Shown here in pieces: positions 7,177 to 16,050 of a stretch of DNA of 64,000 nt; the first letter of the stretch is position 1, and every line of letters starts with the position of its first letter. Source of the stretch: Mucilaginibacter sp. cycad4 (lineage in GTDB: Bacteria; Bacteroidota; Bacteroidia; Sphingobacteriales; Sphingobacteriaceae). The notes under the pieces were generated by a model, which had not been told where the DNA came from, did no database searches, and was given only the letters and a program-made list of their open reading frames with translations. Location: positions 6,262,001 through 6,326,000 of the forward strand of contig NZ_CP139559.1 of assembly GCF_034263275.1 (NCBI RefSeq). Reading direction: 5' to 3'. Both the position numbers and the translations under genes were made by a program.

Positions 7177-9894
7177 ATGAACCTCAAACGCCTATCGGTC
7201 GGGACCCTTATCACCCTTATTGTTGGTGCTACTTTAGCTTTTGTAAAACCCGATGATGAGCTGGTAACAAAAATCATTGCGCAGCTTGATAAATGGCGCA
7301 CCGATCATCCGCAGGAAAAAGTTTACCTGCACTTTGACAAACCCTATTATGCCATTGGCGAGGATATTTGGTTTAAGGCCTATGTTACCATCGGCAGTGA
7401 GCATAAGCTTTCGGCTTACAGCGAAACCCTGAATGTCGACCTTATTGATGATAACGATTCAGTAAAACGCAGCCTTAAGCTCCCGCTAACAGCAGGCCTG
7501 GCAGCAGGTGACTTTGCCCTGGCCGATAGTATGGCAGAAGGCAACTACCGGATCCGCGCTTATACCAACTGGATGCGTAACGAAGGCGAAGCTTATTTTT
7601 TCAATAAAACCATAACTATTGTAAACGGTATCAGTAACAAGGTATTCACCAAAACCGCCTATACCTACAATACCTTAAATGGTAAACAAAAGGTAACTGC
7701 TGTTATTACCTATACCGATCTTAACGGTATAGCCTACGTTAATAAGCCTGTAAGTTATGAAGTTGAAATAAATGGTAAATCTATCTCACGGGGCAAAGGC
7801 ATAACCGACGACAAAGGCAACCTCACAGCCGGTTTTACCACTAACCAGGCAGTTTCCATAACATCCGGCCATATCAATACCGAGGTGAAGCTTGATGAAA
7901 AACATACTATTGCGAAAGCCGTGCCCATAAAAACACTATCAAATAAGGTTGATGTTCAGTTTTTCCCGGAGAGCGGAAATTTAATTAATGGTGTTTTTGA
8001 AAAAGTGGCTTTTAAAGCCGTTGGCGCAGACGGGTTAGGAGTTGATATTAAAGGTTTTATTGCCGACGATCAAAACAACCAGGTTGCGCCATTGGGCGAA
8101 AGTCATTTTGGCATGGGTACTATTACCTTTGAGCCTGAAAGTGGTAAAACCTATAAAGCGCACATTACTTATGCTGATGGCTCGGAAGGTGTTTTTGATT
8201 TGCCCAAAGCAGTTGATAATGGCTATGTATTAAGTGTCAACAGCATGCGCGACGATAAGGTGTTTGTATCCATCATCCCCGGTAAAAACACCGGCAATGG
8301 CACAGCTTCATTATCGGGTTTAACGCTGATAGCGCAATCGGGCGGTGAGCTTTGTTATGCAGGCAAAAGTAAGGACGGGGCAACCTCCTTTTCGGCTGCC
8401 ATACCTAAAAATAAATTTCCATCGGGTATAGTACAATTCACCCTGTTCTCGGCAACCGGCGAGCCACTGAATGAGCGCCTCATCTTTGTTCAAAACCCCG
8501 ATCAGCTTAAACTTGCTGTCACCACAGAAAAACAGAGCTACAAGCCGCGCGAAAAAGTGACCATAAACCTCAACGCTAAAAACAGTGAGGATAAGCCCAT
8601 TGTCGGTAGTTTTTCAGCATCGGTTATTGATGAATCAAAAGTTAATACAGATGAGGTAAACGAAAGTTCGATATTTTCAACCTTGCTGCTTACGTCAGAC
8701 CTGAAAGGATATATAGAAAAACCTAACTACTACTTTACCAATATAAGCAACGAAACCAAGGCCAACCTTGACGCACTGATGCTTACCCAGGGCTACCATC
8801 GCTTTGAATGGAAACAGCTGCTTGCTGATAAATTTACCCCCATAGTTTTCAAGCCCGAAAAATCATTGGAGGTAACAGGTCATCTCAAAACGTTCGGGGG
8901 CAAACCGGTACCAAACGGCAAGGTTACCCTGTTTTCAACATCGGGTGGTACCTTTATTATTGATACTGTTGCCGATGCTGAAGGCAAGTTTACATTCAAA
9001 GACCTCGTTTTTAGGGATAGCATCAAATTTGTGATCCAGGCGCGCACTGCCAAAGACCGCAAAAACCTCGATATTACGCTTGACAACGTAACCCCGCAAC
9101 CCGTTGGACCTAATAAAAACGCACCCGATCTGCAGGTGAACATCAATGATGGTGCATCGGCTTACCTCTTAAACAGTAAAAAGCTTTATGATGACCAGGT
9201 AAAATACGGCATCGGTAATCACACTATCGTATTAAAAGAAGTAGTGATCCGCGAAAAGCGGGAAAACCCTTTTAAAAATTCGGCCAACCTTAACGGGCCG
9301 GGCAATGCCGACCAAACACTTACCAGTCAGAACCTGATGTATGGGGGAGGAATGCTATCTCAGATTTTACAAGGCAGATTAACCGGTGTGATTTTTCGTA
9401 ACGGCACGCCTTATTCAACCCGCAGCCCGGGAACTCCTATGCAAATTGTGCTTGATGGAACCTATGTGGGAACCGATTTCCTGGATAACTTAAATGTAAC
9501 CGATATTGCCACTATTGAAGTTTTACGTAGCATTGGCAACACCGCGATTTACGGATCAAGGGGAGCGGGCGGCCTTTTAGTTATTACAACCAAGCGCGGC
9601 GGTGAAACTGTTTACACCAAATATGCGCCGGGCATTGTCACTTATGCTCCTAAGGGTTATTATAAAGCGCGCGAATTTTATTCGCCTAAGTATGATGATC
9701 CTAAAACCAATGCCCAAATGCAGGACCTTCGCAGCACCATTTACTGGGCTCCGGGCTTGCTAACAGATAAGGACGGTAATACGTCGATGAGCTTTTTTAA
9801 TGCCGATGCTAAAGGTACGTACCGCGTAATAATTGAGGGTATTGATGCTGATGGTAATTTAGGACGGCAGGTTTATAGGTATAAGGTGGAGTAA
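7177..9894 (+). CDS. Secreted MG-domain protein with C-terminal TonB plug domain
   Basis: A 905-residue exported protein with a Sec-type signal at residues 1-23. The N-terminal part ('KVYLHFDKPYYAIGEDIWFK', 'GNYRIRAYTNWMRN') is an alpha-2-macroglobulin-like MG2 region, followed by further beta-sandwich domains and a carboxypeptidase-regulatory-like module (about 560-630). Residues about 715-805 are a TonB-receptor plug ('MLSQILQGRLTGVIFRNG', 'IATIEVLRSIGNTAIYGSRG', 'GGLLVITTKRGG'), yet no beta-barrel follows; the last 95 residues are beta-rich. Such barrel-less plug proteins are common and uncharacterised in Bacteroidota. It probably sits on the periplasmic side of the outer membrane. Single gene. 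Confidence 0.8.
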   Translation: MNLKRLSVGTLITLIVGATLAFVKPDDELVTKIIAQLDKWRTDHPQEKVYLHFDKPYYAIGEDIWFKAYVTIGSEHKLSAYSETLNVDLIDDNDSVKRSLKLPLTAGLAAGDFALADSMAEGNYRIRAYTNWMRNEGEAYFFNKTITIVNGISNKVFTKTAYTYNTLNGKQKVTAVITYTDLNGIAYVNKPVSYEVEINGKSISRGKGITDDKGNLTAGFTTNQAVSITSGHINTEVKLDEKHTIAKAVPIKTLSNKVDVQFFPESGNLINGVFEKVAFKAVGADGLGVDIKGFIADDQNNQVAPLGESHFGMGTITFEPESGKTYKAHITYADGSEGVFDLPKAVDNGYVLSVNSMRDDKVFVSIIPGKNTGNGTASLSGLTLIAQSGGELCYAGKSKDGATSFSAAIPKNKFPSGIVQFTLFSATGEPLNERLIFVQNPDQLKLAVTTEKQSYKPREKVTINLNAKNSEDKPIVGSFSASVIDESKVNTDEVNESSIFSTLLLTSDLKGYIEKPNYYFTNISNETKANLDALMLTQGYHRFEWKQLLADKFTPIVFKPEKSLEVTGHLKTFGGKPVPNGKVTLFSTSGGTFIIDTVADAEGKFTFKDLVFRDSIKFVIQARTAKDRKNLDITLDNVTPQPVGPNKNAPDLQVNINDGASAYLLNSKKLYDDQVKYGIGNHTIVLKEVVIREKRENPFKNSANLNGPGNADQTLTSQNLMYGGGMLSQILQGRLTGVIFRNGTPYSTRSPGTPMQIVLDGTYVGTDFLDNLNVTDIATIEVLRSIGNTAIYGSRGAGGLLVITTKRGGETVYTKYAPGIVTYAPKGYYKAREFYSPKYDDPKTNAQMQDLRSTIYWAPGLLTDKDGNTSMSFFNADAKGTYRVIIEGIDADGNLGRQVYRYKVE

Positions 9895-9897
9895 TAT

Positions 9898-10170
9898 TAT
9901 GTCGGAAGTCCGAAGTCGGCAAGTCCGAAAGAAGTAGGGATAGTCGGAAGTCCGCAGTTGGGAAGTCCGAAGGAAGTATTAAATCGGAAGTCCGCAGTCG
10001 GGAAGTCCGAAGGAAGTATTAAATCGGAAGTCCGCAGTCGGGAAGTCCGAAGGAAGTATTAAATCGGAAGTCCGCAGTCGGGAAGTCCGAAGGAAGTATT
10101 AAATCGGAAGTCCGCAGTCGGGAAGTCCGAAGGAAGTATTAAATCGGAAGTCCGCAGTCGGGAAGTCCGA
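9898..10170. repeat. 40-bp tandem repeat (five full copies plus degenerate flanks)
   Basis: Five identical 40-bp units beginning 'ggaagtccgaaggaagtatt' run from 9961 to 10160, with ten more bases of a sixth copy. A degenerate copy at 9921-9960 and looser blocks from 9898 precede them. Each unit contains two related 'ggaagtccg' motifs. There are no unique spacers, so this is not a CRISPR array. It fills most of the 332-bp gap between the plug protein gene and the convergent glycine-rich protein gene. Confidence 0.95.
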
Positions 10171-10226
10171 AAGATTTAAGCAATACTAATGTTTAAACCT
10201 TTCGGGCCTTATGGCTGACAAGCACC

Positions 10227-11084
10227 TTATTTGTTACTCAAAAAATACTTCTCCCAAAAATCAACGGATTTTGACATTTCGCCGGAACCGCCTGCGGCAC
10301 CGCGTCCTGCACCGCCACCCATACCCCCGCGACCGCCTCTCCCGCCACGGCCACCGCCCATGCCACCTCTTCCTCCGCGGCCGCCACCGCCGCCAAAGCT
10401 TCCGCCCTCACCTTCTCCTGCACCACTGCCACCTGCCGGGCGCTGAAAGCCATTGATCTTAAAATTAAAAGCCCACTCGCTTTTAAAGGCATCATTACCG
10501 GCATGGAAAAAGCTTAACGGGATAGCAGCTTCATAAACCAGGTCGCCATTGGCATCATAATTTATGGCTGTTTTAATGCCGTAGGTATTTGATGTGGTGA
10601 TCATATCGCCATCAATATCCTTAAACCCAACAACCTTAATATATCGCAGCTTGGTTATCCGCTCGCGCATCAGCTCGTCACGGTCGGCCTGGGTAATTTC
10701 GCCGTTATCATCTCTTAGCCTGGCAAACTCCGGCTTTTCATCCGGTGCTGCCAACGGAAAAGTAAGCATAAAACTATCTTTCTTTTTCCCTTTAGGGTCA
10801 ATGCTCAGTGTAATCCCTGCATTTAACACTTTCATTTTATCAAGCCTGTCGCTAATGCGGATAGCGGCATACAGGTAATCCTTATCATTGGCCAGCGCGT
10901 AGTTCAGCCTCTTTTCTTCGTTATAATAACGTAGGCTATCGCCCCAGTCTTTCAGGTTGCCATCAATGTTAATATTAGCGGGTGGGGCCTGTAAGTTGTT
11001 TTGAGTACTTTGGGCCGATAAATGGTGAGCTGTTAAAAGTTGTGCAGTTAATGCTAAAACAAAAGCCGGGGATGCTTTTTTCAT
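10227..11084 (-). CDS. Secreted CBM9/DOMON-like protein with Gly/Arg-rich tail
   Basis: A 285-residue exported protein. The ATG at 11084 gives a proper signal peptide ('MKKASPAFVLALTAQ..', ending near 'LSAQS'), whereas the longer frame adds 21 residues without one. Residues about 32-205 resemble a CBM9-like/DOMON beta-sandwich ('INIDGNLKDWGDSL', 'YLYAAIRISDRLDKM'). Residues about 212-268 are a low-complexity run of GRGG and GMGGG repeats, then a conserved-looking end 'VDFWEKYFLSNK'. Ligand unknown. The GC-rich repeat tract gives long open frames on both strands; this one has the signal peptide and a domain. Confidence 0.75.
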   Translation of the reverse strand: MKKASPAFVLALTAQLLTAHHLSAQSTQNNLQAPPANINIDGNLKDWGDSLRYYNEEKRLNYALANDKDYLYAAIRISDRLDKMKVLNAGITLSIDPKGKKKDSFMLTFPLAAPDEKPEFARLRDDNGEITQADRDELMRERITKLRYIKVVGFKDIDGDMITTSNTYGIKTAINYDANGDLVYEAAIPLSFFHAGNDAFKSEWAFNFKINGFQRPAGGSGAGEGEGGSFGGGGGRGGRGGMGGGRGGRGGRGGMGGGAGRGAAGGSGEMSKSVDFWEKYFLSNK

Positions 11085-11166
11085 GTGAAATTTTTTAGGG
11101 GTTTTGTGTAACATGATTTTTAAGACCATGGAACACGATTTTAACATTTTTATTATTGTTTTTGAG

Positions 11167-11174
11167 TAAATTTG
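11167..11174 (+). promoter_or_regulatory. TAnnTTTG promoter -7 box of clpS
   Basis: TAAATTTG nine bases before the clpS ATG matches the Bacteroidota -7 element. The leader would be very short. Confidence 0.5.
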
Positions 11175-11183
11175 TAGTTACGT

Positions 11184-11465
11184 ATGCCAACTGAAGTACA
11201 GGAAGAAACATTTACCCTCGAAGAGTTACTTGCAGGACTTAAAGAGATGCATCGTTTAATACTCTGGAACGATGATTTTAACACCTTTGACCACGTGATC
11301 CACTGCATGATGAAATACCTGGATTACTCCGAACCCCAAGCCGAAAAGATAGCATGGAAAGTACATAACGAAGGCAAATGCGCCGTACTGGAAGGCTCCT
11401 TTACCGAAATGGAGATCTACCGAAAGATCCTTCTGCAGGAGGGTTTAACAGTTTCCGTAGAATAA
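11184..11465 (+). CDS. clpS: ATP-dependent Clp protease adaptor ClpS
   Basis: A 93-residue N-end-rule adaptor that hands substrates with destabilising N-terminal residues to ClpAP-type proteases in the cytosol. Core motifs are clear: 'LILWNDDFNTFDHVI' (the N-degron-binding Asn-Asp), 'AWKVHNEGKCAVLEG' and the C-terminal strand. Length agrees with the family. The histidine phosphatase gene follows 18 bases later and may be co-transcribed. Confidence 0.93.
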   Translation: MPTEVQEETFTLEELLAGLKEMHRLILWNDDFNTFDHVIHCMMKYLDYSEPQAEKIAWKVHNEGKCAVLEGSFTEMEIYRKILLQEGLTVSVE

Positions 11466-11483
11466 ACACAAATAGTAACCGAC

Positions 11484-12032
11484 ATGATAAAAAAAATTCT
11501 TTTACTTTTTTTGATAGTCGGTTGGGCAAGCCTGGCCGCCTTTGCGCAGGGTAAAAACCTGAAACTGGTATTTATCCGCCATGCCGAAAAGCCGGATGTT
11601 GGGGATAACCTTTCATGTGCCGGTTTTAACCGTGCGCTTAAACTTCCCGAGGTTTTAAAGGCTAAATTTGGCCTGCCCGATCATATTTATGTGCCGGCCA
11701 TGCACCAGGGTAAATCCACCCCAAGGGCACGCATGTTCCAAACCATCTCGCCGTTTGCTGTAAAATATAATCTCTCTATCAACAGTAATTTTGAAGAAGA
11801 GGATGATAACGGCGTGGCTAAAGAGCTTACCTCAAAAAAAGGCACCATCCTTATAGTATGGGAACACAACGAGATTAAGCCTGTACTGAAAGCCCTCGGC
11901 CTTAAAGTTAAAGACCTGCAATGGCCGGATAATGATTTCGACAGTATTTGGATAGTGACCTTCAAAAAAGGAAAGCCATCATTAATGATGGATAAAGAAG
12001 GGATTACACCGGCCGCGGGATGTAGTTTTTAA
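11484..12032 (+). CDS. Histidine phosphatase superfamily protein (exported)
   Basis: A 182-residue protein with an N-terminal signal peptide ('ILLLFLIVGWASLAAFAQG'). It has the phospho-acceptor motif 'FIRHAEKP' (RHxEK variant) at about residues 31-38 and a late 'VWEHNEIKPVL' that can supply the second catalytic His. It is shorter than phosphoglycerate mutases and resembles SixA-like periplasmic phosphatases. Substrate unknown. Confidence 0.8.
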   Translation: MIKKILLLFLIVGWASLAAFAQGKNLKLVFIRHAEKPDVGDNLSCAGFNRALKLPEVLKAKFGLPDHIYVPAMHQGKSTPRARMFQTISPFAVKYNLSINSNFEEEDDNGVAKELTSKKGTILIVWEHNEIKPVLKALGLKVKDLQWPDNDFDSIWIVTFKKGKPSLMMDKEGITPAAGCSF

Positions 12033-12089
12033 ATTAACCCCTCCCCTTCATTTACGCCTCCGCCCGGCCGGAGCCCATACCGCTAACCT

Positions 12090-12221
12090 AAGAAAAAGCG
12101 CGGAATTGTGCGATTCCCCTCTTGAGAGGGGCGGAGGGGTGTGTTTCTGCGCTGATAAGCTTGTAGCAGAAACACACCCCTGCTCTCAAGAGGGGAATCG
12201 CACAATTCCGCGCTTTTTCTT
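12090..12221. repeat. Palindromic repeat family A, copy 1 (132 bp hairpin)
   Basis: Two nearly perfect 56-61 base inverted arms (12090-12150 and 12166-12221) around a 15-base loop. The arm contains its own small palindrome 'cccctcttgagagggg'. Related elements occur around 24513-24589/25753-25830 and 51345-51478. No ORF is carried; it has the look of a non-autonomous hairpin (MITE/REP-like) element. A transcript would form one long hairpin after the histidine phosphatase gene. Confidence 0.85.
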
Positions 12222-12345
12222 CCCCGGCCATGAGCTAAATATTTCAGCAAATCTTTCGCGTTAACCCCCCTTTTTTATTAATCAATTGTAGATCAATTAC
12301 TTAAACTGAAATATTAAAAATTGTGTTAACCCTGTTAACCCCTCT

Positions 12346-12447
12346 GCCGCCGAGTGGCAACTATCCCACGGCCTCTGGCCGGCGTAAACAAGCATGTCGT
12401 ACACAGGCCAGAGGCCTGGAAATAATCGACACTCGGCAGGAGCCGAG
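12346..12447. repeat. Palindromic repeat family B, copy 1
   Basis: Imperfect palindrome from 'gccgccgagtggcaactatcc' through 'ggcctctggccggcgtaaac' to 'cgacactcggcaggagcc'. A second copy lies in the opposite orientation at 25815-25926. With family A it occupies most of the 455-bp gap between the phosphatase and TonB receptor genes; nothing gene-like is seen there. Confidence 0.8.
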
Positions 12448-12487
12448 CGTCGGCGGTGTTTACTATGATCTATGAACCATAAGCCAT

Positions 12488-14566
12488 CTAATATATAAAA
12501 TTCATCCCAACCGAATAATTCCTCAACGGTGCTGCATTATAATACCTGTTACCCACAGCATTCAAATCATTACCCAGGCTATATTTTTGGTTCAGCAAGT
12601 TATCCGCGGCAGCAAATATTTCAAAATGTGTTTTATGGCCGATGGCTGGCTGATAACTAATTCTTGATTGTAAAAGATTATAATGCCCTGCGCGAACAGA
12701 GCCGGCATCGTTAAGCGGAATACTCGACGTATAATTATGTTGAATAAATAGTGACAAATATTGAGGAAACCTAATTTGCAGACTTGTTACGTAAACGAAA
12801 TCTGGCACACCTGTAAGGCTATTACCACTGTAATTGCTGGTAGCATTGGCATAGCTTCTGAATTTAAATTGATTGAACGTATATGATTCATTAAATAACA
12901 GCCCCCGGATAAATGAGCTCCTGTTTTGCTTTATTATCCAATAGTAAAAGGATATTTCTGTGCCGGGTTGGTTAGTGCCCCCAGCGTTAATATAATGTTC
13001 TGTTTCGTCGGTGTTTACGCGTCGTACAATAGCATTAGTGATACGGTAATAAAAGACCGACAGATCTAACATCAAACTTTCATCGTGGTTACGCAAACGA
13101 AACCCCGTTTCGTAATTCCAACCGTATTGGGCTTGCAGGCTGGTATTAACAACGTTATCTGTTGGCCTTACTTCAGCAGTTGTGGGAGTTGAGTACCCTC
13201 TGCTAATTGTTGCCCTCCATACAAAATCATTACTTATCTGGTATGACAAAGCCAGCCTCGGCATCAGTTGTGCGCTGAAGTTGCGGTTAGTAAAGTTGTT
13301 TTGATTAAGCGGATATAAGTTTTTAAAATCATAACCATAATCATTTAAGCTTACCGCCGCTTCGATATGCAGGCGTTTGTACACATCAGCAGCATAACGG
13401 GCAAATACAAAATGCTGGTTGGTGTGAATATCATCAATGGTTTGGATGGTATCTTTTACCCCCTTCTTATTGCCATAGTTGGCAATGTGTGAGTTGGTTT
13501 GCTGCCATTCAAAACCGAGGTCAATTTTCCAGTCTAAATTGGGTTTCTTATCGCCGGTTAATTCAAAATAAGTACGGAAGCCATAAGTGTTTTCGCTCCG
13601 CTGCTCATAGTTGGTGATAAAAGGGTTGGCGAAATCAACATGGTTCCCAAAAACAGCCAGTACGTTGCGGATGTGATTATTGAAATGGTATTCGTTGGTT
13701 AGGCCGCCTAAATACATTTTGGTGGTGATACCTATACGTTGCTGAATAGCCCCGGGCAAAGTTGGTGTAGGCTGGCGGGCTAATCTCGGATTGGCTGTAT
13801 ACTGGGCCAAATTTAAGCCCCCCGGTGTTTGATAGGCCAGGTCAGAATAAATCCCCAGTGCTTTTAATGTGTTTTTACCACTGTAGTTCCAGCTATCGGC
13901 CAGTTGCAGGTAGTTACGATGCGTATCGCTGTTTTGCCTGTAACCGTGATAGGTTTGAAAGCTTTGGTTAATGTTGAGCAGGTAATTGGTGGTTTTTAAT
14001 TGTACCGCAGCTTTTTCATGAAACAACCCGTACGAGCCGCCATTTATGCCGGCTGAAATATAGGTACTGTCGTTATACCGGTTAAGCGGACTAAGGATCA
14101 CCACCCCACCCGAGTTGGCCCCAAATAAGCTACCATCCGGACCTTTTAATATTTCAACCTTTTGTATGCCCGCTATATCAATGGCATTTAAATAGCTGTT
14201 GCCCCCGGCGTCGGTAAGTGGGATATCGTCAAAGTAGATCTTTACATCCCTTACCCCAAAAGGTGAACGAAGCAAGCTACCCCTTATAGATAAACGATAG
14301 CTGCCCGGCGAACGTTCTTCGGTACGTACCCCTGGAACTGTATTTAACGCGTTTACAAATGAATTATCGGGCTGAATCCTGAGCTGGGCCGCATTAAGCA
14401 CACTTACTGATGCCGGTACGCTTATTACAGGCTGATCGCTCAAGTAACCTTTAATGATCACGGGTTTAAGCTCGGTAGTGTCTTTTTTGGAGCGTATTTT
14501 ATTTTGAGCATTGGCTGTAATAGCAACAGCAAGTATAGAAGTTATAAGAGTAAAGCGTTTTAGCAT
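12488..14566 (-). CDS. TonB-dependent outer-membrane receptor
   Basis: A 692-residue outer-membrane receptor. The ATG at 14566 gives a signal peptide ('MLKRFTLITSILAVAITANA'); an open extension of 79 residues upstream has no protein character. The plug (about residues 35-150) contains 'SVSVLNAAQL', 'VPGVRTEERSPG', 'YFDDIPLTDAGG' and 'IQKVEILKGPDGSLFG'; the rest is a 22-strand-type barrel ending in '..RNYSVGMNFIY' with terminal aromatic residue. No carboxypeptidase-like N-terminal domain and no SusD partner, so it resembles siderophore or metal receptors of the FecA/IutA class. The ligand is not deducible. Confidence 0.9.
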   Translation of the reverse strand: MLKRFTLITSILAVAITANAQNKIRSKKDTTELKPVIIKGYLSDQPVISVPASVSVLNAAQLRIQPDNSFVNALNTVPGVRTEERSPGSYRLSIRGSLLRSPFGVRDVKIYFDDIPLTDAGGNSYLNAIDIAGIQKVEILKGPDGSLFGANSGGVVILSPLNRYNDSTYISAGINGGSYGLFHEKAAVQLKTTNYLLNINQSFQTYHGYRQNSDTHRNYLQLADSWNYSGKNTLKALGIYSDLAYQTPGGLNLAQYTANPRLARQPTPTLPGAIQQRIGITTKMYLGGLTNEYHFNNHIRNVLAVFGNHVDFANPFITNYEQRSENTYGFRTYFELTGDKKPNLDWKIDLGFEWQQTNSHIANYGNKKGVKDTIQTIDDIHTNQHFVFARYAADVYKRLHIEAAVSLNDYGYDFKNLYPLNQNNFTNRNFSAQLMPRLALSYQISNDFVWRATISRGYSTPTTAEVRPTDNVVNTSLQAQYGWNYETGFRLRNHDESLMLDLSVFYYRITNAIVRRVNTDETEHYINAGGTNQPGTEISFYYWIIKQNRSSFIRGLLFNESYTFNQFKFRSYANATSNYSGNSLTGVPDFVYVTSLQIRFPQYLSLFIQHNYTSSIPLNDAGSVRAGHYNLLQSRISYQPAIGHKTHFEIFAAADNLLNQKYSLGNDLNAVGNRYYNAAPLRNYSVGMNFIY

Positions 14567-14762
14567 AGATTGACAATCAGGGATAGCCCTCAAAAATAGG
14601 TGTTTATACTTGTAAAAGCATATCGCCCGTTTGTAAATATCTTGATGTTGTGAGCTGACAGAGTTGAAACTTACGACGTTTTGAAAACTCGTAAGTTGGG
14701 CTTTTGGACAATGCCTGCCATTTTCCTTTTGTTCCTTAAATCTCAGGGATGAGGAATAAACA

Positions 14763-14795
14763 AAAAGCCTTAACAAATTGATTTGCCAAGGCTTT
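14763..14795 (-). terminator. Rho-independent terminator after the TlpA-like gene
   Basis: Arms AAAGCCTT / AAGGCTTT with a loop of about 16 bases, followed on the minus strand by a T-rich stretch. It lies 24 bp after the stop of the downstream TlpA-like gene, separating it from the TonB receptor gene. Confidence 0.6.
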
Positions 14796-14818
14796 ATGAT
14801 CAATGACCTAAAATGGCA

Positions 14819-15949
14819 TTAAATCTTTCCAAAAATCTCCGCAAGCTTGTTCTCCAGGTCTTCACCCCGTAGGTTTTTACCTATGATCTTGCCGTTAGGA
14901 TCTAATAAAAAGTTTTGGGGGATGCCGCGTACGGCATACAGATCGGCAGCTTTGCTGTCCCAGAATTTAAGATCGGATACATGGTTCCAGGTAAGGCCAT
15001 CTTTGTGGATAGCTGCCAGCCATTTATCTTTAGCATTTGGCCTGTCTAACGATACACCAAGAATAGTAAAGTTTTTGCCTTTGTAAGTATTGTATGCTTT
15101 TACCACATTAGGGTTTTCACGGCGGCAAGGGCCGCACCATGATGCCCAGAAATCTATCAGTACATATTTACCGCGGAATGATGACAGGCTCACCATTTTA
15201 CCGGCAGTATCAGCTTCGGCAAATTCGGGTGCTATAGCACCTAATGCCACGGCTTTTAATTTCGGCAGGCGGTCGGCAAATTTCTTGCCTGCTTCGGTTG
15301 CTTTAATAGCAGGGCTAAAGTTGCTGAACAATGGGGCAATATCTACGTAATCGGCACTGTAAGCATATGATTCAAGCGCGTTAAGGCTTACATATGAATC
15401 GGGGTTTTCCTGGATAAACTTTTTATTTACCTGTGCATCCCGATCGTCTATCTTTTTTTCTTCGGCGTTTAATTCGGCCAGTTGCTCTGGGGTAGCGGTT
15501 TTACGTTTTGCAGCAAGCGCTTCGTATGCGTCGTTGATCGGTTTTTCGGCCTGGTTATATTTTTCGTTGTCGTTATTGGTTTTGGTGCCTGCTATTTTTG
15601 CATCAGCAATTTTATCAGTTGCGGTTACCTCGATGGTACCCGGTTCCAGGTAAATGGAACGGTAATCTTCTGAGCTATGCAGGCCGGTACCTTTGGGGTT
15701 AAACAAAATATAACCGCTTACAGGTGTTGTTGTGCTTGTTTTACCGGTAAATTTGAAGTTCCCTCCGTTTAATACTGCCGAGTCAACAACCGTTTTTCCA
15801 TCTTTACGATATTGCACATAGACTTTCGCCGGTGCGTTATAGACGCCAATTTTACCTTGCACAGTATATTGGGCATCCTGGGCAAAAGCTAAAGCAGGGG
15901 CGCTTGCAATTGCTGTTAAAGCTATTTTTTTAATTGAGGTCAAGTTCAT
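14819..15949 (-). CDS. TlpA-like thiol-disulfide oxidoreductase with DUF4369 (paralogue 2)
   Basis: A 376-residue exported protein. Signal peptide at residues 1-23, a DUF4369 beta domain (about 27-130), a helical linker (about 135-210), then an AhpC/TSA-type thioredoxin domain with 'DFWASWCGPCRRENPNVV'. The WCGPC active site predicts reduction or oxidation of envelope disulfides. It is a clear tandem paralogue of the adjacent upstream gene: the C-terminal domains correspond block by block ('GVSLDRP', 'SDLKFW', 'NLRGEDL'). A hairpin lies between the two. Confidence 0.9.
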   Translation of the reverse strand: MNLTSIKKIALTAIASAPALAFAQDAQYTVQGKIGVYNAPAKVYVQYRKDGKTVVDSAVLNGGNFKFTGKTSTTTPVSGYILFNPKGTGLHSSEDYRSIYLEPGTIEVTATDKIADAKIAGTKTNNDNEKYNQAEKPINDAYEALAAKRKTATPEQLAELNAEEKKIDDRDAQVNKKFIQENPDSYVSLNALESYAYSADYVDIAPLFSNFSPAIKATEAGKKFADRLPKLKAVALGAIAPEFAEADTAGKMVSLSSFRGKYVLIDFWASWCGPCRRENPNVVKAYNTYKGKNFTILGVSLDRPNAKDKWLAAIHKDGLTWNHVSDLKFWDSKAADLYAVRGIPQNFLLDPNGKIIGKNLRGEDLENKLAEIFGKI

Positions 15950-15964
15950 ATCGCAATATAATAA

Positions 15965-15995
15965 AATTAGCCGGGTATTAAATATCCGGCTAATT
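15965..15995 (-). terminator. Hairpin terminator/attenuator between TlpA paralogues
   Basis: A perfect 10-bp stem AATTAGCCGG / CCGGCTAATT with an 11-base loop, followed on the minus strand by TTTTATTATA. It sits 16 bases before the second paralogue's start, so it may end the first transcript or reduce read-through into the second gene. Confidence 0.65.
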
Positions 15996-16050
15996 CAACG
16001 GTGAATATGACATATTAATTAATATTGCCCTGGCAGGGCCTTAGCAACAA

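Noticed and set aside
9961..10170. CRISPR array
   Set aside because: The units are directly adjacent and identical, with no unique spacers of constant length and no cas gene in the window.
10211..10504. Pro/Arg-rich open frames opposite the glycine-rich tail
   Set aside because: They are mirror frames of the GC-rich Gly/Arg repeat and lack a domain or signal; the minus-strand frame has a signal peptide and a folded domain.
14567..14803. A 79-residue N-terminal extension of the TonB receptor
   Set aside because: The ATG at 14566 begins an ideal signal peptide; the upstream part has no protein character and would hide that signal.
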